From Nocardioides marmorisolisilvae (GTDB lineage: Bacteria > Actinomycetota > Actinomycetes > Propionibacteriales > Nocardioidaceae), in the NCBI RefSeq assembly GCF_003725775.1, contig NZ_RJSG01000001.1, forward strand, positions 262 through 64,261: a stretch of 64,000 nucleotides of DNA. Direction: 5' to 3'. Position numbers and translations under genes: made by a program. Below are positions 16,180-24,454 of this stretch, piece by piece. Numbering within the stretch: the first letter of the stretch is position 1; the number at the start of each line of letters is the position of its first letter. Under the pieces are notes generated by a model. That model saw nothing but the letters and a program-made list of their open reading frames with translations. It was not told where the DNA came from and did not search any database.

Positions 16180-17225
16180 GCCTGGAGCTGGGAGCACGGG
16201 TCGCCGAGCGCGACGTGGACGCCTCCTTCGAGATCAACACCGGCCAGACCGTCGCCCTGCTCGGCGAGAACGGCGCCGGCAAGTCCACGCTGCTCGCGGT
16301 CGCCGCCGGGTTGCTCCGACCGGAGAGGGGCCGGGTGGTCCTCGACGGTCAGCCGCTCCTCGACACCGACAACGGCGTGGACCTGCCACCGCACCGTCGT
16401 GGCGTCGCGCTGCTCTCCCAGGACCCGCTGCTGTTCCCGCACCTGACCGTGCTCGACAACGTGGCGTTCGGCCCGCGCAGCCGCGGCGTCCCGCGCCGCG
16501 ACGCCCAGCAGCAGGCCGAGCACTGGCTGAGCCAGGTGGGCGCCCTCGACCTGGCTGGACGCAAGCCGGGTGGGCTCTCGGGAGGACAGGCCCAACGGGT
16601 CGCCATCGCCCGCGCACTCGCGGCCGATCCGCGGCTGCTGCTCCTCGACGAGCCGATGGCCTCGCTCGACGTCGAGGTGACCCCGGCACTGCGCCAGACC
16701 CTGCGCGGCGTCCTCGCCGACCGGACCGCGGTGATCGTGACCCACGACGTGCTGGACGCCCTGCTGCTGGCTGACCGCGTCGTCGTCCTGGAGAACGGCC
16801 GCATCGTCGAGGACGGTGACACCCGGGTGGTGCTGACGCGGCCGCGCAGCCGCTTCGCCGCGCGGCTGGCCGGGGTGAACCTGCTGGCCGGCACCTGGAC
16901 CGGTGACCACGTCGAGCTCGACGACGGAGGCGTGCTCTTCGGGATGGCGGCCGAGCCGTTGCCGCAGCCGGGCGATCGCGTGGTCGCGACCTTCAAGCCG
17001 CACGCCGTCGCGGTCTACCGGGACCTGCCCCAGGGAAGCCCGCGCAACTCGTTCGGCGTCCGGATCGACGAGCTGGAGCCGCTCGGCGACCTGATCCGTC
17101 TGCGCACCGAGCAGCTGAGCGCCGACGTCACCCTGCAGGCGGTCGCCGACCTCGACCTGACGCCCGGGACCTGGGCGGCGTTCAGCGTGAAGGCGACCGA
17201 GATCGACGTCTACCGATTGGCCTGA
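16176..17225 (+). CDS. modC: Molybdate ABC transporter ATP-binding protein
   Basis: 349 aa. Walker A is GENGAGKST (about 29-37; Glu where Pro is usual), Q-loop [12 protein letters not shown], signature [15 protein letters not shown], Walker [13 protein letters not shown] and H-loop VTHD. The last 110 residues form a TOBE/Mop-type domain, as in ModC. It powers ModB. GTG 16176 overlaps the modB stop by four bases. The next gene, vapC, is convergent and one base away, so the operon ends here; no hairpin is visible. Confidence 0.93.
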   Translation: MSLELGARVAERDVDASFEINTGQTVALLGENGAGKSTLLAVAAGLLRPERGRVVLDGQPLLDTDNGVDLPPHRRGVALLSQDPLLFPHLTVLDNVAFGPRSRGVPRRDAQQQAEHWLSQVGALDLAGRKPGGLSGGQAQRVAIARALAADPRLLLLDEPMASLDVEVTPALRQTLRGVLADRTAVIVTHDVLDALLLADRVVVLENGRIVEDGDTRVVLTRPRSRFAARLAGVNLLAGTWTGDHVELDDGGVLFGMAAEPLPQPGDRVVATFKPHAVAVYRDLPQGSPRNSFGVRIDELEPLGDLIRLRTEQLSADVTLQAVADLDLTPGTWAAFSVKATEIDVYRLA

Positions 17226-17226
17226 C

Positions 17227-17643
17227 CTAGGAGTCGAGGTTCCACGGGTCGATGACCTCGACGCCGAGCTGCTCGAAGTCGGTGACGTTCCGGGTCGCGA
17301 TCGAGGCACTGTTGATGATCGCTGTCGCCGCGATCATGCCGTCCTCGACCGCCAGGGGACGTCCGATCGAACGCCGGTGCGCGTGCAGGTGCGCGTAGAT
17401 CCGGGCGGCGGCGCCGTCGTACGGCAGGATGCGGTTCACGTGGTCCCGCAGCGTCGCGTCGATGCTCGCCAGGAACGCGTCCCGGCGTCGCCCCGCAGGA
17501 AGCACCAGAGCGCCGCGCCGCAGCTCGCCCACCGTCACGGCGCTCGCCATCGGCTGGGCTTGACGACCCAGCCACGCCAGCACCCCCGCGTCGGGCTCCG
17601 GGCGAAAGGCCTCGGAGAGAACGTTGGTGTCGAGGAGGATCAA
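17227..17643 (-). CDS. vapC: PIN-domain toxin (VapC family)
   Basis: 138 aa PIN ribonuclease with the four acidic metal ligands D5 (MILLDTN), E40 (TVGELRRG), D101 (LAVEDGMIAATA) and D122 (RNVTDFEQLG). VapC toxins cleave specific tRNAs or rRNA and are neutralised by the partner antitoxin. Translation starts at TTG 17643, overlapping the antitoxin TGA as TTGA, which keeps toxin output low and coupled. The SAxTxxEL/RPL-x-DGMIAATA pattern is closest to FitB-type VapC. All catalytic residues are present, so it should be active. Confidence 0.9.
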   Translation of the reverse strand: MILLDTNVLSEAFRPEPDAGVLAWLGRQAQPMASAVTVGELRRGALVLPAGRRRDAFLASIDATLRDHVNRILPYDGAAARIYAHLHAHRRSIGRPLAVEDGMIAATAIINSASIATRNVTDFEQLGVEVIDPWNLDS

Positions 17644-17879
17644 GGGATCTCGATCTCCCGCGGCAGGCTCCGTTCGGGCAGCTCGAGGTCGACGCCGACG
17701 AACTCGGCGCGGAACTCGTCAGCGCTGGCGATCCAGTCGGCGGCGAAGGAGCTCGTACGAACGGCGGCCGCGAGGATCTCGCGCACCTCAGCCTCCATGG
17801 ACCGGTCGTGGGCGGCCGCACGCTGCTTGAGGAGCCGCTGGACCTCCGGATCCAGATTGCGAACGGTGATGGTGCCCAA
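17640..17879 (-). CDS. vapB: Ribbon-helix-helix antitoxin (FitA-like VapB)
   Basis: 79 aa. The N-terminus GTITVRNLDPEVQRLLKQRAA is a ribbon-helix-helix DNA-binding fold of the FitA/Arc type, and the C-terminal tail (about 50-79, acidic and Pro-rich) would wrap the toxin. The TTG start at 17879 is chosen because GAGGAGGAGG lies just upstream and the RHH strand begins right after it. Antitoxins of this class repress their own promoter with the toxin as corepressor; two GCTAGC palindromes upstream are candidates for the site. Confidence 0.87.
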   Translation of the reverse strand: MGTITVRNLDPEVQRLLKQRAAAHDRSMEAEVREILAAAVRTSSFAADWIASADEFRAEFVGVDLELPERSLPREIEIP

Positions 17880-17892
17880 GGTCCTCCTCCTC

Positions 17893-17916
17893 GCTAGCGA
17901 TGCTGTCAATGCTAGC
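17893..17916. promoter_or_regulatory. Paired GCTAGC sites, possible vapBC operator
   Basis: Two GCTAGC palindromes (17893-17898 and 17911-17916) stand 18 bases apart just upstream of vapB, about two helical turns, which suits cooperative binding of ribbon-helix-helix dimers. A TTGACA on the minus strand lies between them (17904-17909), but no matching -10 is seen. Confidence 0.35.
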
Positions 17917-17977
17917 AACGAGTCCGGAGCGCGACCATCCGCGTCAAACCCACGTGCGGTTCCACCAGACTGCGTGC

Positions 17978-18376
17978 GTGAAGTCCTTGGCCCTCGGATG
18001 CATCCTCGTGCTCGTGCTCTCCGGCTGCGGCGGCGGCGAGAAGAAGAAGCCGGACGCCGACACCTCGATCCCACCGCCCGGCCCGGCCGCGGCGATGGTG
18101 CGGGGCACCTTGGAGATGGTCGGCGGACCGGCACCCGGGAAGCCCCAGCCGGTCGGCGGCACGGTGACGATCACCTCGGCGAGTGGGTCGGTCACCAAGG
18201 CCACCGTCGACTCGACCGGCAAGTACGCGATCGGGCTGTTCCCCGGCCGCTACACGATCCGCGGCACGAGCCCGCAGATCAACGACGGCAAGACCACCTG
18301 TACGACGGAGAAGAAGACGATCACGCTGGTCGCCCTCAAGACCGTTACCGCCGACGTGGTCTGCTCGATCCCCTGA
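17978..18376 (+). CDS. Small lipoprotein with carboxypeptidase-regulatory-like domain
   Basis: 132 aa. GTG 17978 opens a short lipoprotein signal (VKSLALGCILVLVLSGC; lipobox LSGC). The mature part has a charged Gly/Lys/Pro linker then a transthyretin-like beta domain (GGTVTITS... KATVDSTGKYAIGLFPGRYTI), as in CarboxypepD_reg/CNA-B modules that act as extracellular adhesion or stability domains. No enzyme residues are visible. It is divergent from vapBC and convergent with the flavin enzyme at 18381, with four bases between. Function unknown. Confidence 0.7.
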   Translation: MKSLALGCILVLVLSGCGGGEKKKPDADTSIPPPGPAAAMVRGTLEMVGGPAPGKPQPVGGTVTITSASGSVTKATVDSTGKYAIGLFPGRYTIRGTSPQINDGKTTCTTEKKTITLVALKTVTADVVCSIP

Positions 18377-18380
18377 CGAC

Positions 18381-20291
18381 TCAGAGCGTCGCGACGAACC
18401 GCGCGGCATCCTCGGTCGCCTTGCGCACCAGGCCGAGCCCGGTCGCGTCCCCCACGGCCTGAACCGGTACGCCGGGCAGCCGGTCGCGCACTGCGTCGAA
18501 CAGCGTGGTGTCGGCCTGGACGACACCGGCCACCAGCACCGAGTCGGCCTCCAGCAGGCGGGAGGTCCCGCCGGCCGGCGTGAACCGCACCCCGGCGTCG
18601 ACGACCTCCTCGACCACAGCGCCGACGTGGACCGTGACCCCGAGCCGGTCGAGGCGCAGCATCTCCTCGGTCTTGCGCTTCCAGCCGATCTCGGGCGCCA
18701 GCTCGCGACCCGGTTCGAGCACGGCGACGACGTGACCGTGCTCCGCGAGGTGGACCGCGGTGGCGACCCCGACCAGGTCTCCGCCGACGATGACGACCCG
18801 GCGACCCGGGGCGGGCGCTGCGCCGGCGATCACCGCGCGCGGATCCGTGCCCTCGTGGTCACGAGCGATCCGACCTCCGGTCGCGACGACGACCGCGTCC
18901 GGCTCCAGCGCCGCCACGGAGGCGACGTCCGCGCGGGTGCCGAGCCTGACCTCGACGTCGCTCTCCGCGATCTCGGCCCGCAGAAAGTCGAGGAACGGCG
19001 CGTTGTCCGGGTGCGCGGCGCACGCCCAGCGGAACGCGCCGCCGAGCTCGCCCTCGGCCTCGAGCAGGGTGACCCGGTGGCCGTTGTCGGCCGCGACCCG
19101 CGCGGCCTCCATCCCCCCGGGACCGCCGCCGACCACGACGAGGTGCTTGCGCGCGGCCGTCGGACCCAGCAACAGCTCGGCCTCCTTGCCGGTGCGCGGG
19201 TTCACCGCGCAGTCGACGGAGAACCGCTGCTCGAGCGAGTCGATGCAGTTCTCGCACGAGATGCAGCGACGCACCCGTCCGCCGGTGCGAAGCTTGTTCG
19301 GCAGCTCGGGGTCGGCGAGCAACGGTCGCCCCATCGCGACGAAGTCCGCGCGTCCGTCGGCGAGCACCTGCTCGGCGAGGTCCGGGTCGTGCAACCGACC
19401 CACCGCGATCACCGGGACGTCGACGGCCTGCCGGACCGCGGCCGCCGCACCGATGTTGAGGCCGTCGCCGTCGTCGGAGCCGTTGACCATCTTCGAGACC
19501 AACCGGTCGATGACCCCGCCGCTGACGTGGAACGCGTTCACCCCCGCAGCGACCAGGCGCGGGGCGACCTGCGCAGTCTCGTACATCGGCCTCCCACCGG
19601 CGACGCGCTCGAAGCCGGAGATGCGCAGGGTGATCGGGAAGTCGTCGCCGACCTCGGACCGGATCGCGGCGAGCGCCTCGAGCACGATCCGCAGCCGGCC
19701 CTCGATGGTGTCGCCGCGGTAGTCGTCGGTGCGCCGGTTGCGCTGCGGCGCGAGGAACGAGCCGAGCATCATGTAGCCGTGCGCGGCGTGCAGCTCGATG
19801 CCGTCGTAGCCGGCCTCGCGAGCGCGGCGTACCGCGGCCTTGTAGAGGTCCATCAGCCCGTTGATCTGGGCGACGGTGATCTCCTCCGACGGCCGCCCGG
19901 TCAGGTACGACGGGATCACCGACGGACCGATCGAGGAGACGCCGAACATCTCCGGGCCGAGACCGTCCGGACCGGCGTGCACGATCTGCGGCTGGATCTT
20001 CGCGCCGTGCTCGTGCACCGCGTCCACGAGCCGGCGGTGCGCCTCGACCCCGGAGTCGGTGCCGAGCTGCAGACCCCCGGGGGTCTCCGGGTGCTGGTGG
20101 TCGATGCCGGTCGCACCGACGGTGATCAGCCCGACGCCGCCGGCGGCGCGGGCCGCGAAGTAGGCGACGGTGCGGTCGCTCGGCAGACCTTCCGGGGTTC
20201 CGTAGAGCGTCTCCATCGGAGACATCACGATCCGGTTGCGCAGCTCCATGCTCCCGATGCGGCCGGGGGCGAGCAGGTGGTCGTAGCTCAC
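18381..20291 (-). CDS. 2,4-dienoyl-CoA reductase-type FMN/FeS/FAD oxidoreductase
   Basis: 636 aa, three-part enzyme. The N-terminal OYE barrel (about 1-370) has LAPGRIGSMELRNRIVMSPM, ELHAAHGYMMLGSFLAPQ and FVAMGRPLL. A 4Fe-4S motif C-x2-C-x2-C-x11-C follows (CISCENC...VDC, about 345-363), then an FAD/NAD(P) Rossmann half with VVVGGGPGGMEAARVA and a second dinucleotide fold VVIVGGDLVGVATAVHLAE. Such enzymes reduce dienoyl-CoA, enones or trimethylamine-like substrates. GTG 20291 overlaps the upstream gene stop as GTGA, so it is coexpressed with the dehydrogenase. Role in steroid, terpenoid or fatty acid breakdown is inferred from the neighbours. Confidence 0.85.
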   Translation of the reverse strand: MSYDHLLAPGRIGSMELRNRIVMSPMETLYGTPEGLPSDRTVAYFAARAAGGVGLITVGATGIDHQHPETPGGLQLGTDSGVEAHRRLVDAVHEHGAKIQPQIVHAGPDGLGPEMFGVSSIGPSVIPSYLTGRPSEEITVAQINGLMDLYKAAVRRAREAGYDGIELHAAHGYMMLGSFLAPQRNRRTDDYRGDTIEGRLRIVLEALAAIRSEVGDDFPITLRISGFERVAGGRPMYETAQVAPRLVAAGVNAFHVSGGVIDRLVSKMVNGSDDGDGLNIGAAAAVRQAVDVPVIAVGRLHDPDLAEQVLADGRADFVAMGRPLLADPELPNKLRTGGRVRRCISCENCIDSLEQRFSVDCAVNPRTGKEAELLLGPTAARKHLVVVGGGPGGMEAARVAADNGHRVTLLEAEGELGGAFRWACAAHPDNAPFLDFLRAEIAESDVEVRLGTRADVASVAALEPDAVVVATGGRIARDHEGTDPRAVIAGAAPAPGRRVVIVGGDLVGVATAVHLAEHGHVVAVLEPGRELAPEIGWKRKTEEMLRLDRLGVTVHVGAVVEEVVDAGVRFTPAGGTSRLLEADSVLVAGVVQADTTLFDAVRDRLPGVPVQAVGDATGLGLVRKATEDAARFVATL

Positions 20292-21397
20292 TGCGCGAAG
20301 CGTCCGGCGAAAGCCCGCAGGGGAAGGTCGGCGCTGGTGATGATCCCGGGCCGCGCCTCGACCACGGCGCGGATCGCGTTCAGCGCCGGCATGCCGGTGA
20401 CCGTCATCCCGATCGAGGCGAACGCCTCGGCGTCGAACGGTGTCCCCGGCTTGGGGATGATCATGTGCTTGGAGTAGATGATCGGGTCGCCGTCGATCTT
20501 GGTGACGTAGCAGCCCTGGACGTCCCACTTCGGCTCGGTCTTCGGGGTCATCTGCCACTCCAGGCCGAGCTCGACCCGGGGCACGCCGCCGACCTTGCCG
20601 ACGTAGGCGAACTTGGCGCCGCCGACCGAGCCCTTCGGGAGCTGGTACCAGCCGAGGTCGACGTCCTCGGTGCAGGCGCCGAGCTCGCACTCGAAATCGA
20701 CGGTGTCGAGCTCGATGCCCAGCGCGTCGGCCATCAGGTAGACGCCGTCGCCGAAGACCCGGCACCCGAGCTCGAGCTTGCGCACCTGCTCGGGGTCGTC
20801 GGCCGGGAAGCCGAAGCCGCAGTTCACCCAGGTCTCGACCGAGTGGTGGCAGGAGACGTCGACCGACTCGATGCAGGTGACCTTCTCGATGTCCGCCACG
20901 TCGCAGGAGTGCACGATGCTGAGGATCTGCGCCAGGCCCGGGTTCATGCCGGTGCCGTAGAAGCTGGAGCCGCCCCGCTCGCAGGCCGCGGCGATGACCT
21001 CGGACTCGGTGCGGCCGTCGGCGAGCGGGTGGTTGGCGTCGCGGTGGTGGCCGGTGATGAAGTCGGCCGTGGTGACGATGTCGATGCCCGCCTCGAGCAC
21101 CGCTTCGTAGAGCGCGACATCGGGCCAGACGCCGTGGAAGGTCAGCACGTCGGGCCGCGCGGCGATGATCTCCTCGACCGTGCCGGTGGCCACCACGCCG
21201 ACCGGATCACCGCCCGCGAGAACGCCCGCGTCCGTGCCGATCTTGTCCGGCGAGTAGCAGTGCAGGCCCACCAGCTCCAGGTCCGGGTGCCGCTGGATCC
21301 GGCCGATCATCTCCGCGCCGACGTTGCCGGTGGCGACCTGGAACACGCGCACCTGGCGGCCGGACGTGGACGGGTAGGGATCAGCAGGCGTGGGCAT
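20288..21397 (-). CDS. NAD(P)-dependent dehydrogenase of the DapB/diaminopentanoate-DH-like family
   Basis: 369 aa. N-terminal Rossmann fold RVFQVATGNVGAEMIGRI (G-x-x-G-x-x-G variant), then a substrate domain containing SSFYGTGMNPGLAQ. The pattern matches proteins annotated as dihydrodipicolinate reductase-like or NAD(P)H-dependent amine dehydrogenases and is common next to actinobacterial steroid and lipid catabolic genes. It is far longer than true DapB (about 245 aa), so lysine synthesis is unlikely. Start: ATG 21397 is used; a GTG at 21415 is possible and neither has a good ribosome binding site. It is divergent from the F420-type gene. Confidence 0.65.
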   Translation of the reverse strand: MPTPADPYPSTSGRQVRVFQVATGNVGAEMIGRIQRHPDLELVGLHCYSPDKIGTDAGVLAGGDPVGVVATGTVEEIIAARPDVLTFHGVWPDVALYEAVLEAGIDIVTTADFITGHHRDANHPLADGRTESEVIAAACERGGSSFYGTGMNPGLAQILSIVHSCDVADIEKVTCIESVDVSCHHSVETWVNCGFGFPADDPEQVRKLELGCRVFGDGVYLMADALGIELDTVDFECELGACTEDVDLGWYQLPKGSVGGAKFAYVGKVGGVPRVELGLEWQMTPKTEPKWDVQGCYVTKIDGDPIIYSKHMIIPKPGTPFDAEAFASIGMTVTGMPALNAIRAVVEARPGIITSADLPLRAFAGRFAQ

Positions 21398-21425
21398 GCG
21401 AGGAGGTTCGCACACCCCGTAGAAC

Positions 21426-21447
21426 TTTCATAGACCCCTTAATGAAA
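21426..21447. promoter_or_regulatory. Inverted repeat in divergent promoter region
   Basis: TTTCAT (21426-21431) and ATGAAA (21442-21447), 10 bases apart, lie in an AT-rich island between the divergent dehydrogenase and F420-type oxidoreductase genes, 18 bases before the latter's GTG. It is a candidate operator or overlapping promoter. Confidence 0.4.
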
Positions 21448-21464
21448 ATCGGTATGCTCCGAAC

Positions 21465-22340
21465 GTGGACTTCACCATCGTCGGCGCGCTCATCCCCACC
21501 GCCGAGCTCCTGCCGCTCGCGATCGCCGCCGACGAGCTGGGCTACCACTCCTTCTGCGTGGGCGACCACGTCGTCGACCTGGAGTCGATCAGCACCCCCT
21601 ACCCCTACGAGGCGGACGGCTCGCGCCGGTGGGGGCCGGAGTGCGAGTGGCCGGACCCGTGGGTGCTCTTCGGCGCGATGGGAGCGGTGACGACGCGGCT
21701 GACCTTCTTCACCTCGATCTACGTCGCCGCGCTGCGCAGTCCGTACCAGGTGGCGAAGTCGGTCGGCACCGCTGCGGTGCTCACCGGCGACCGCGTGCGG
21801 CTCGGCGTCGGCGCCGGCTGGTGCGTGGAGGAATTCGACCTGCTGGGCCAGGACTTCGCCTCCCGCGGGCGGCGTACGGACGAGGGTCTGGCGCTGCTGC
21901 GCGAGCTCTGGGAGAACGACTGGGCCGAGACCGACGGCGAGCACTACCCGACGCCGCGGCTGACGATGAAGCCGCGCCCGGCAGCCCGGGTGCCGATCCT
22001 GCTCGGCGGGATGACCCCGGTCGCGCTGCGCCGCGCCGCCCGGTACGACGGGTGGGTCGGCGACATCTCTTCCACCGACGACGCGATCGCGATCGCCACC
22101 CGGCTGCGCGAGATCCGCGAGCAGACCGGCGAGGCGGACCGGCCCGCACCGACCGTGATCGCCGCGCTGAACGACGCCCTGCTGCCGGCCGACTTCGAGC
22201 GCGCCGAGGCCGGCGGGGTCACCGACGTGATGACCCAGCCATGGATGTACTACCACGGCCGGCGAGCCAGTCTCGAGCAGAAGATCGACGGCATGGAGCG
22301 CTTCGCGAAGGACGTTCTCAAGCCCCTCGCCGGGGGCTGA
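21465..22340 (+). CDS. LLM-class F420-dependent oxidoreductase
   Basis: 291 aa luciferase-like TIM barrel. Typical segments are AADELGYHSFCVGDHV near the N-terminus, FFTSIYVAALRSPYQVAKSVGT and LGVGAGWCVEEF in the middle, and PILLGGMTPVALRRAARYDGW, which contacts the deazaflavin. This subgroup uses coenzyme F420 for hydride transfer; substrates range from alcohols to enones. It is transcribed away from the dehydrogenase across a short AT-rich region and precedes the CYP125-like gene on the same strand by 122 bases. Its substrate cannot be read from sequence; a place in the same catabolic route is inferred. Confidence 0.8.
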   Translation: MDFTIVGALIPTAELLPLAIAADELGYHSFCVGDHVVDLESISTPYPYEADGSRRWGPECEWPDPWVLFGAMGAVTTRLTFFTSIYVAALRSPYQVAKSVGTAAVLTGDRVRLGVGAGWCVEEFDLLGQDFASRGRRTDEGLALLRELWENDWAETDGEHYPTPRLTMKPRPAARVPILLGGMTPVALRRAARYDGWVGDISSTDDAIAIATRLREIREQTGEADRPAPTVIAALNDALLPADFERAEAGGVTDVMTQPWMYYHGRRASLEQKIDGMERFAKDVLKPLAGG

Positions 22341-22398
22341 GACCGAAGGTCCCGAAGGCGGTCGAAACGGTTCCCTCTTTGCCGGTCCCTGGCTAAAC

Positions 22399-22412
22399 TA
22401 GAACGTGTTATT
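22399..22412. promoter_or_regulatory. KstR-like operator upstream of P450
   Basis: TAGAACGTGTTATT matches the mycobacterial/rhodococcal KstR site T-N-N-A-A-C-N-N-G-T-T-N-N-A at all fixed positions except the last. KstR is the TetR repressor of cholesterol catabolism, and CYP125 is a known member of its regulon. The site lies 50 bases before the P450 start. Confidence 0.5.
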
Positions 22413-22432
22413 TGCTCGCCTGGTCAAATAAC
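22407..22432. promoter_or_regulatory. Perfect inverted repeat overlapping the KstR-like site
   Basis: GTTATTTG (22407-22414) and CAAATAAC (22425-22432) are exact complements with a 10-base spacer. The left arm overlaps the right half of the KstR-like motif, so two regulators, or one with extended contacts, may compete here. The P450 start is 30 bases downstream. Confidence 0.55.
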
Positions 22433-22462
22433 CTCTGCGTCGAGACAAGGAACTCACCTGCG

Positions 22463-23695
22463 ATGACCACCACCGAACTGCCCGAGGGCTTCGACTTCAC
22501 CGACCCGGACACGATGCTGGCCGGCGTACCGCTGGACGAGCACGCGATCGCCCGGCAGACCTCGCCGGTGCACTGGGTCGAGCAGCCCCAGTCCTCGCGC
22601 GACGGCATGGAGGGCGGCACCGGTTACTGGGCCATCTCCCGCCACGAGGACGTCTCGAAGGTCTCGAAGGACTCCAAGAACTTCAACAGCGGCGACAACT
22701 CCGCGATCATCCGGTTCCCCGAGGGGATGCTGCGGGAGATGATCGAGTTCCAGCGGGTGATGCTGCTCAACCAGGACGGCGCCGAGCACGACCAGACCCG
22801 CAAGATCATCAGCCGCGGCTTCACCCCGCGCGCGATCATGGCGCTCGAGGAGGGCCTGAAGGACCGGGCCCGCAAGATCGTCGCGGACGCGCTGGCCAAG
22901 GGTGACGTCGACTTCGTCACCGAGGTCGCCGCCGAGCTGCCGCTGCAGGCGATCGCCGACCTGCTCGGGGTCCCGCAGGAGGACCGCAAGAAGCTCTTCG
23001 ACTGGTCGAACATGATGCTCGCCGGCGAGGACCCGGAGTTCGAGGGCCAGAACGAGGTCGCCTCGGCCGAGATCCTCGGCTACGCGATGGAGATGGCCGC
23101 CGACCGGAAGGCCAACCCGCGCGACGACATCGTCACCAAGCTCATCAACGCCGACAAGGACGGTCGCGGCCTGACCGACGACGAGTTCGGCTACTTCGTG
23201 ATCATCCTCACCGTGGCCGGCAACGAGACCACCCGCAACGCGATCTCGCACGGCATGGACGCCTTCCTCAACCACCCCGAGCAGTGGGAGAAGTGGGTGG
23301 CCGAGCGCCCGAGCACGATGGTCGACGAGATCACCCGCTGGGCCACCCCGGTCAACGTCTTCCAGCGCACCGCCACCAACGACGTCGAGGTCGGCGGCCA
23401 GCTGATCAAGGCCGGCCAGCGGGTGGGCCTGTTCTACGCCTCGGGCAACCACGACGAAGAGGTCTTCACCGACCCGCACACCTTCGACATCGCCCGCGAC
23501 CCGAACCCGCATCTGGCCTTCGGCGGCCACGGCGCCCACTACTGCATCGGCGCCAACCTGGCTCGGGTCGAGATGAACCTGATCTTCAACGAGCTGGCCG
23601 ACCAGTGCACCAAGATCGAGCGCCTCGGCGAGCCGGTGCGGCTCCGCCACAGCTGGATCAACGGCATCAAGGAGATGCGGGTCCGGCTCTCCTGA
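22463..23695 (+). CDS. cyp125: Cytochrome P450, CYP125 (steroid C27 monooxygenase)-like
   Basis: 410 aa. The opening LPEGFDFTDP, the middle ELPLQAIADLLGVPQEDRKKLF, the I-helix AGNETTRNAIS and the heme loop FGGHGAHYCIGANLAR (thiolate C361) follow Mycobacterium tuberculosis CYP125A1 closely as I remember it. CYP125 oxidises the terminal C27 methyl of cholesterol or cholest-4-en-3-one to start side-chain removal; CYP142 and CYP124 are alternatives. ATG 22463 is chosen because the CYP125 N-terminus begins there after AAGGA. A KstR-like operator and a second inverted repeat precede it. Redox partners are not in the window. Confidence 0.85.
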   Translation: MTTTELPEGFDFTDPDTMLAGVPLDEHAIARQTSPVHWVEQPQSSRDGMEGGTGYWAISRHEDVSKVSKDSKNFNSGDNSAIIRFPEGMLREMIEFQRVMLLNQDGAEHDQTRKIISRGFTPRAIMALEEGLKDRARKIVADALAKGDVDFVTEVAAELPLQAIADLLGVPQEDRKKLFDWSNMMLAGEDPEFEGQNEVASAEILGYAMEMAADRKANPRDDIVTKLINADKDGRGLTDDEFGYFVIILTVAGNETTRNAISHGMDAFLNHPEQWEKWVAERPSTMVDEITRWATPVNVFQRTATNDVEVGGQLIKAGQRVGLFYASGNHDEEVFTDPHTFDIARDPNPHLAFGGHGAHYCIGANLARVEMNLIFNELADQCTKIERLGEPVRLRHSWINGIKEMRVRLS

Positions 23696-23704
23696 TTGCG
23701 TTGT

Positions 23705-24346
23705 TCAGGCACCCAGCCCGCTGGCGGTGAAGACCGTCAGCTGCTCGACGAACTCCGGGTCCAAGCCCTTCGGGCCGACCGGACGTCCGTAACCACCGAG
23801 GTCGGCGGTCGCCAGCGCGGTCAACATCGAGAACATCGCGATCGGCGCGCGCAGCTCGCCGACGCCCGGGTACAGGCCCGGCACCTTGGACGCCGCGTTG
23901 ATGAACAGCTCGGCGATGTCTCCGTCGTCACCGACGATCTCGGTAGCGATGATGTCGTCGCCGTTGAGCGCCAGGGTGATCACGATCTTCAGCCAGCTGA
24001 TGCCGTCGGTGGGATCGGTGTTGATCTCCTCGACGAACGGCAGCAGCACCGACTCGACCAGGTCGCGGGTGACCAGGTTCTCGCGCTCGGCCAGCGCGGC
24101 CAACCGGCCTCGAACCGCGTCGCCGACGCGGCCGCCGCGGCGGTGCACGACCGCCTCGACCAGCGCGCGCTTGCTCGGGAAGTGGTGGGTGACCGCCGCC
24201 GGCGCGACCCCGGCCTCGCGGGCGACCGAGCGCATGGAGACGTTGTCGACGCCCGCGGTGCCGAACAGCTCCTCGGCCGTGTCCAGCAGCACGACGGGTA
24301 CGTCGACGTCGGACCTGGGTCCTCGTCTCCGTCCGGTCTCACTCAC
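23705..24346 (-). CDS. TetR family regulator
   Basis: 213 aa. The HTH (about 16-62) reads LLDTAEELFGTAGVDNVSMRSVAREAGVAPAAVTHHFPSKRAL in pieces typical of the family. The long helical C-terminal domain resembles TetR proteins that bind fatty acyl or steroid-type ligands. GTG 24346 starts it; upstream open sequence is antisense to the alcohol oxidase and not coding. It ends nine bases from the convergent P450 stop and is divergent from the GMC oxidase gene, so it is the obvious candidate to control one or both. Confidence 0.87.
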   Translation of the reverse strand: MSETGRRRGPRSDVDVPVVLLDTAEELFGTAGVDNVSMRSVAREAGVAPAAVTHHFPSKRALVEAVVHRRGGRVGDAVRGRLAALAERENLVTRDLVESVLLPFVEEINTDPTDGISWLKIVITLALNGDDIIATEIVGDDGDIAELFINAASKVPGLYPGVGELRAPIAMFSMLTALATADLGGYGRPVGPKGLDPEFVEQLTVFTASGLGA

Positions 24347-24379
24347 GGCCCTCACCCTAGGGGGTCGCCCACTTGGTCT

Positions 24380-24414
24380 CCGGCACCACCTCGGAGCCCC
24401 GGAGTTGGTGTCGG
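24380..24414. promoter_or_regulatory. Imperfect inverted repeat, possible TetR operator
   Basis: CCGGCACCACCTCGG (24380-24394) pairs with CCGGAGTTGGTGTCGG (24399-24414) apart from two mismatches and one bulge. It lies in the 108-base divergent region between the TetR gene and the GMC oxidase gene. Confidence 0.4.
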
Positions 24415-24454
24415 GTCCCTTCCCTGCCCCCGGGGTGAGCAGTAGGTTCCCGCC

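Noticed and set aside
13801-16197. 798-codon open frame antisense to modA and modB
   Set aside because: Only the last 215 codons encode a recognisable thioesterase with its own ribosome binding site. The remainder is a shadow of modAB in GC-rich DNA, low complexity and rich in Gln/Arg/His.
17904-17909. TTGACA as the -35 box of vapBC
   Set aside because: No -10 box exists at 16-19 bases, where it would fall on the ribosome binding site.
18381-20291. Trimethylamine dehydrogenase
   Set aside because: The domain order fits, but the length is shorter and the family-specific residues cannot be confirmed; the general dienoyl-CoA reductase-type call is safer.
20288-21397. DapB of lysine biosynthesis
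   Set aside because: It is about 120 residues too long and lacks the compact DapB C-terminal pattern; no lysine genes are nearby.
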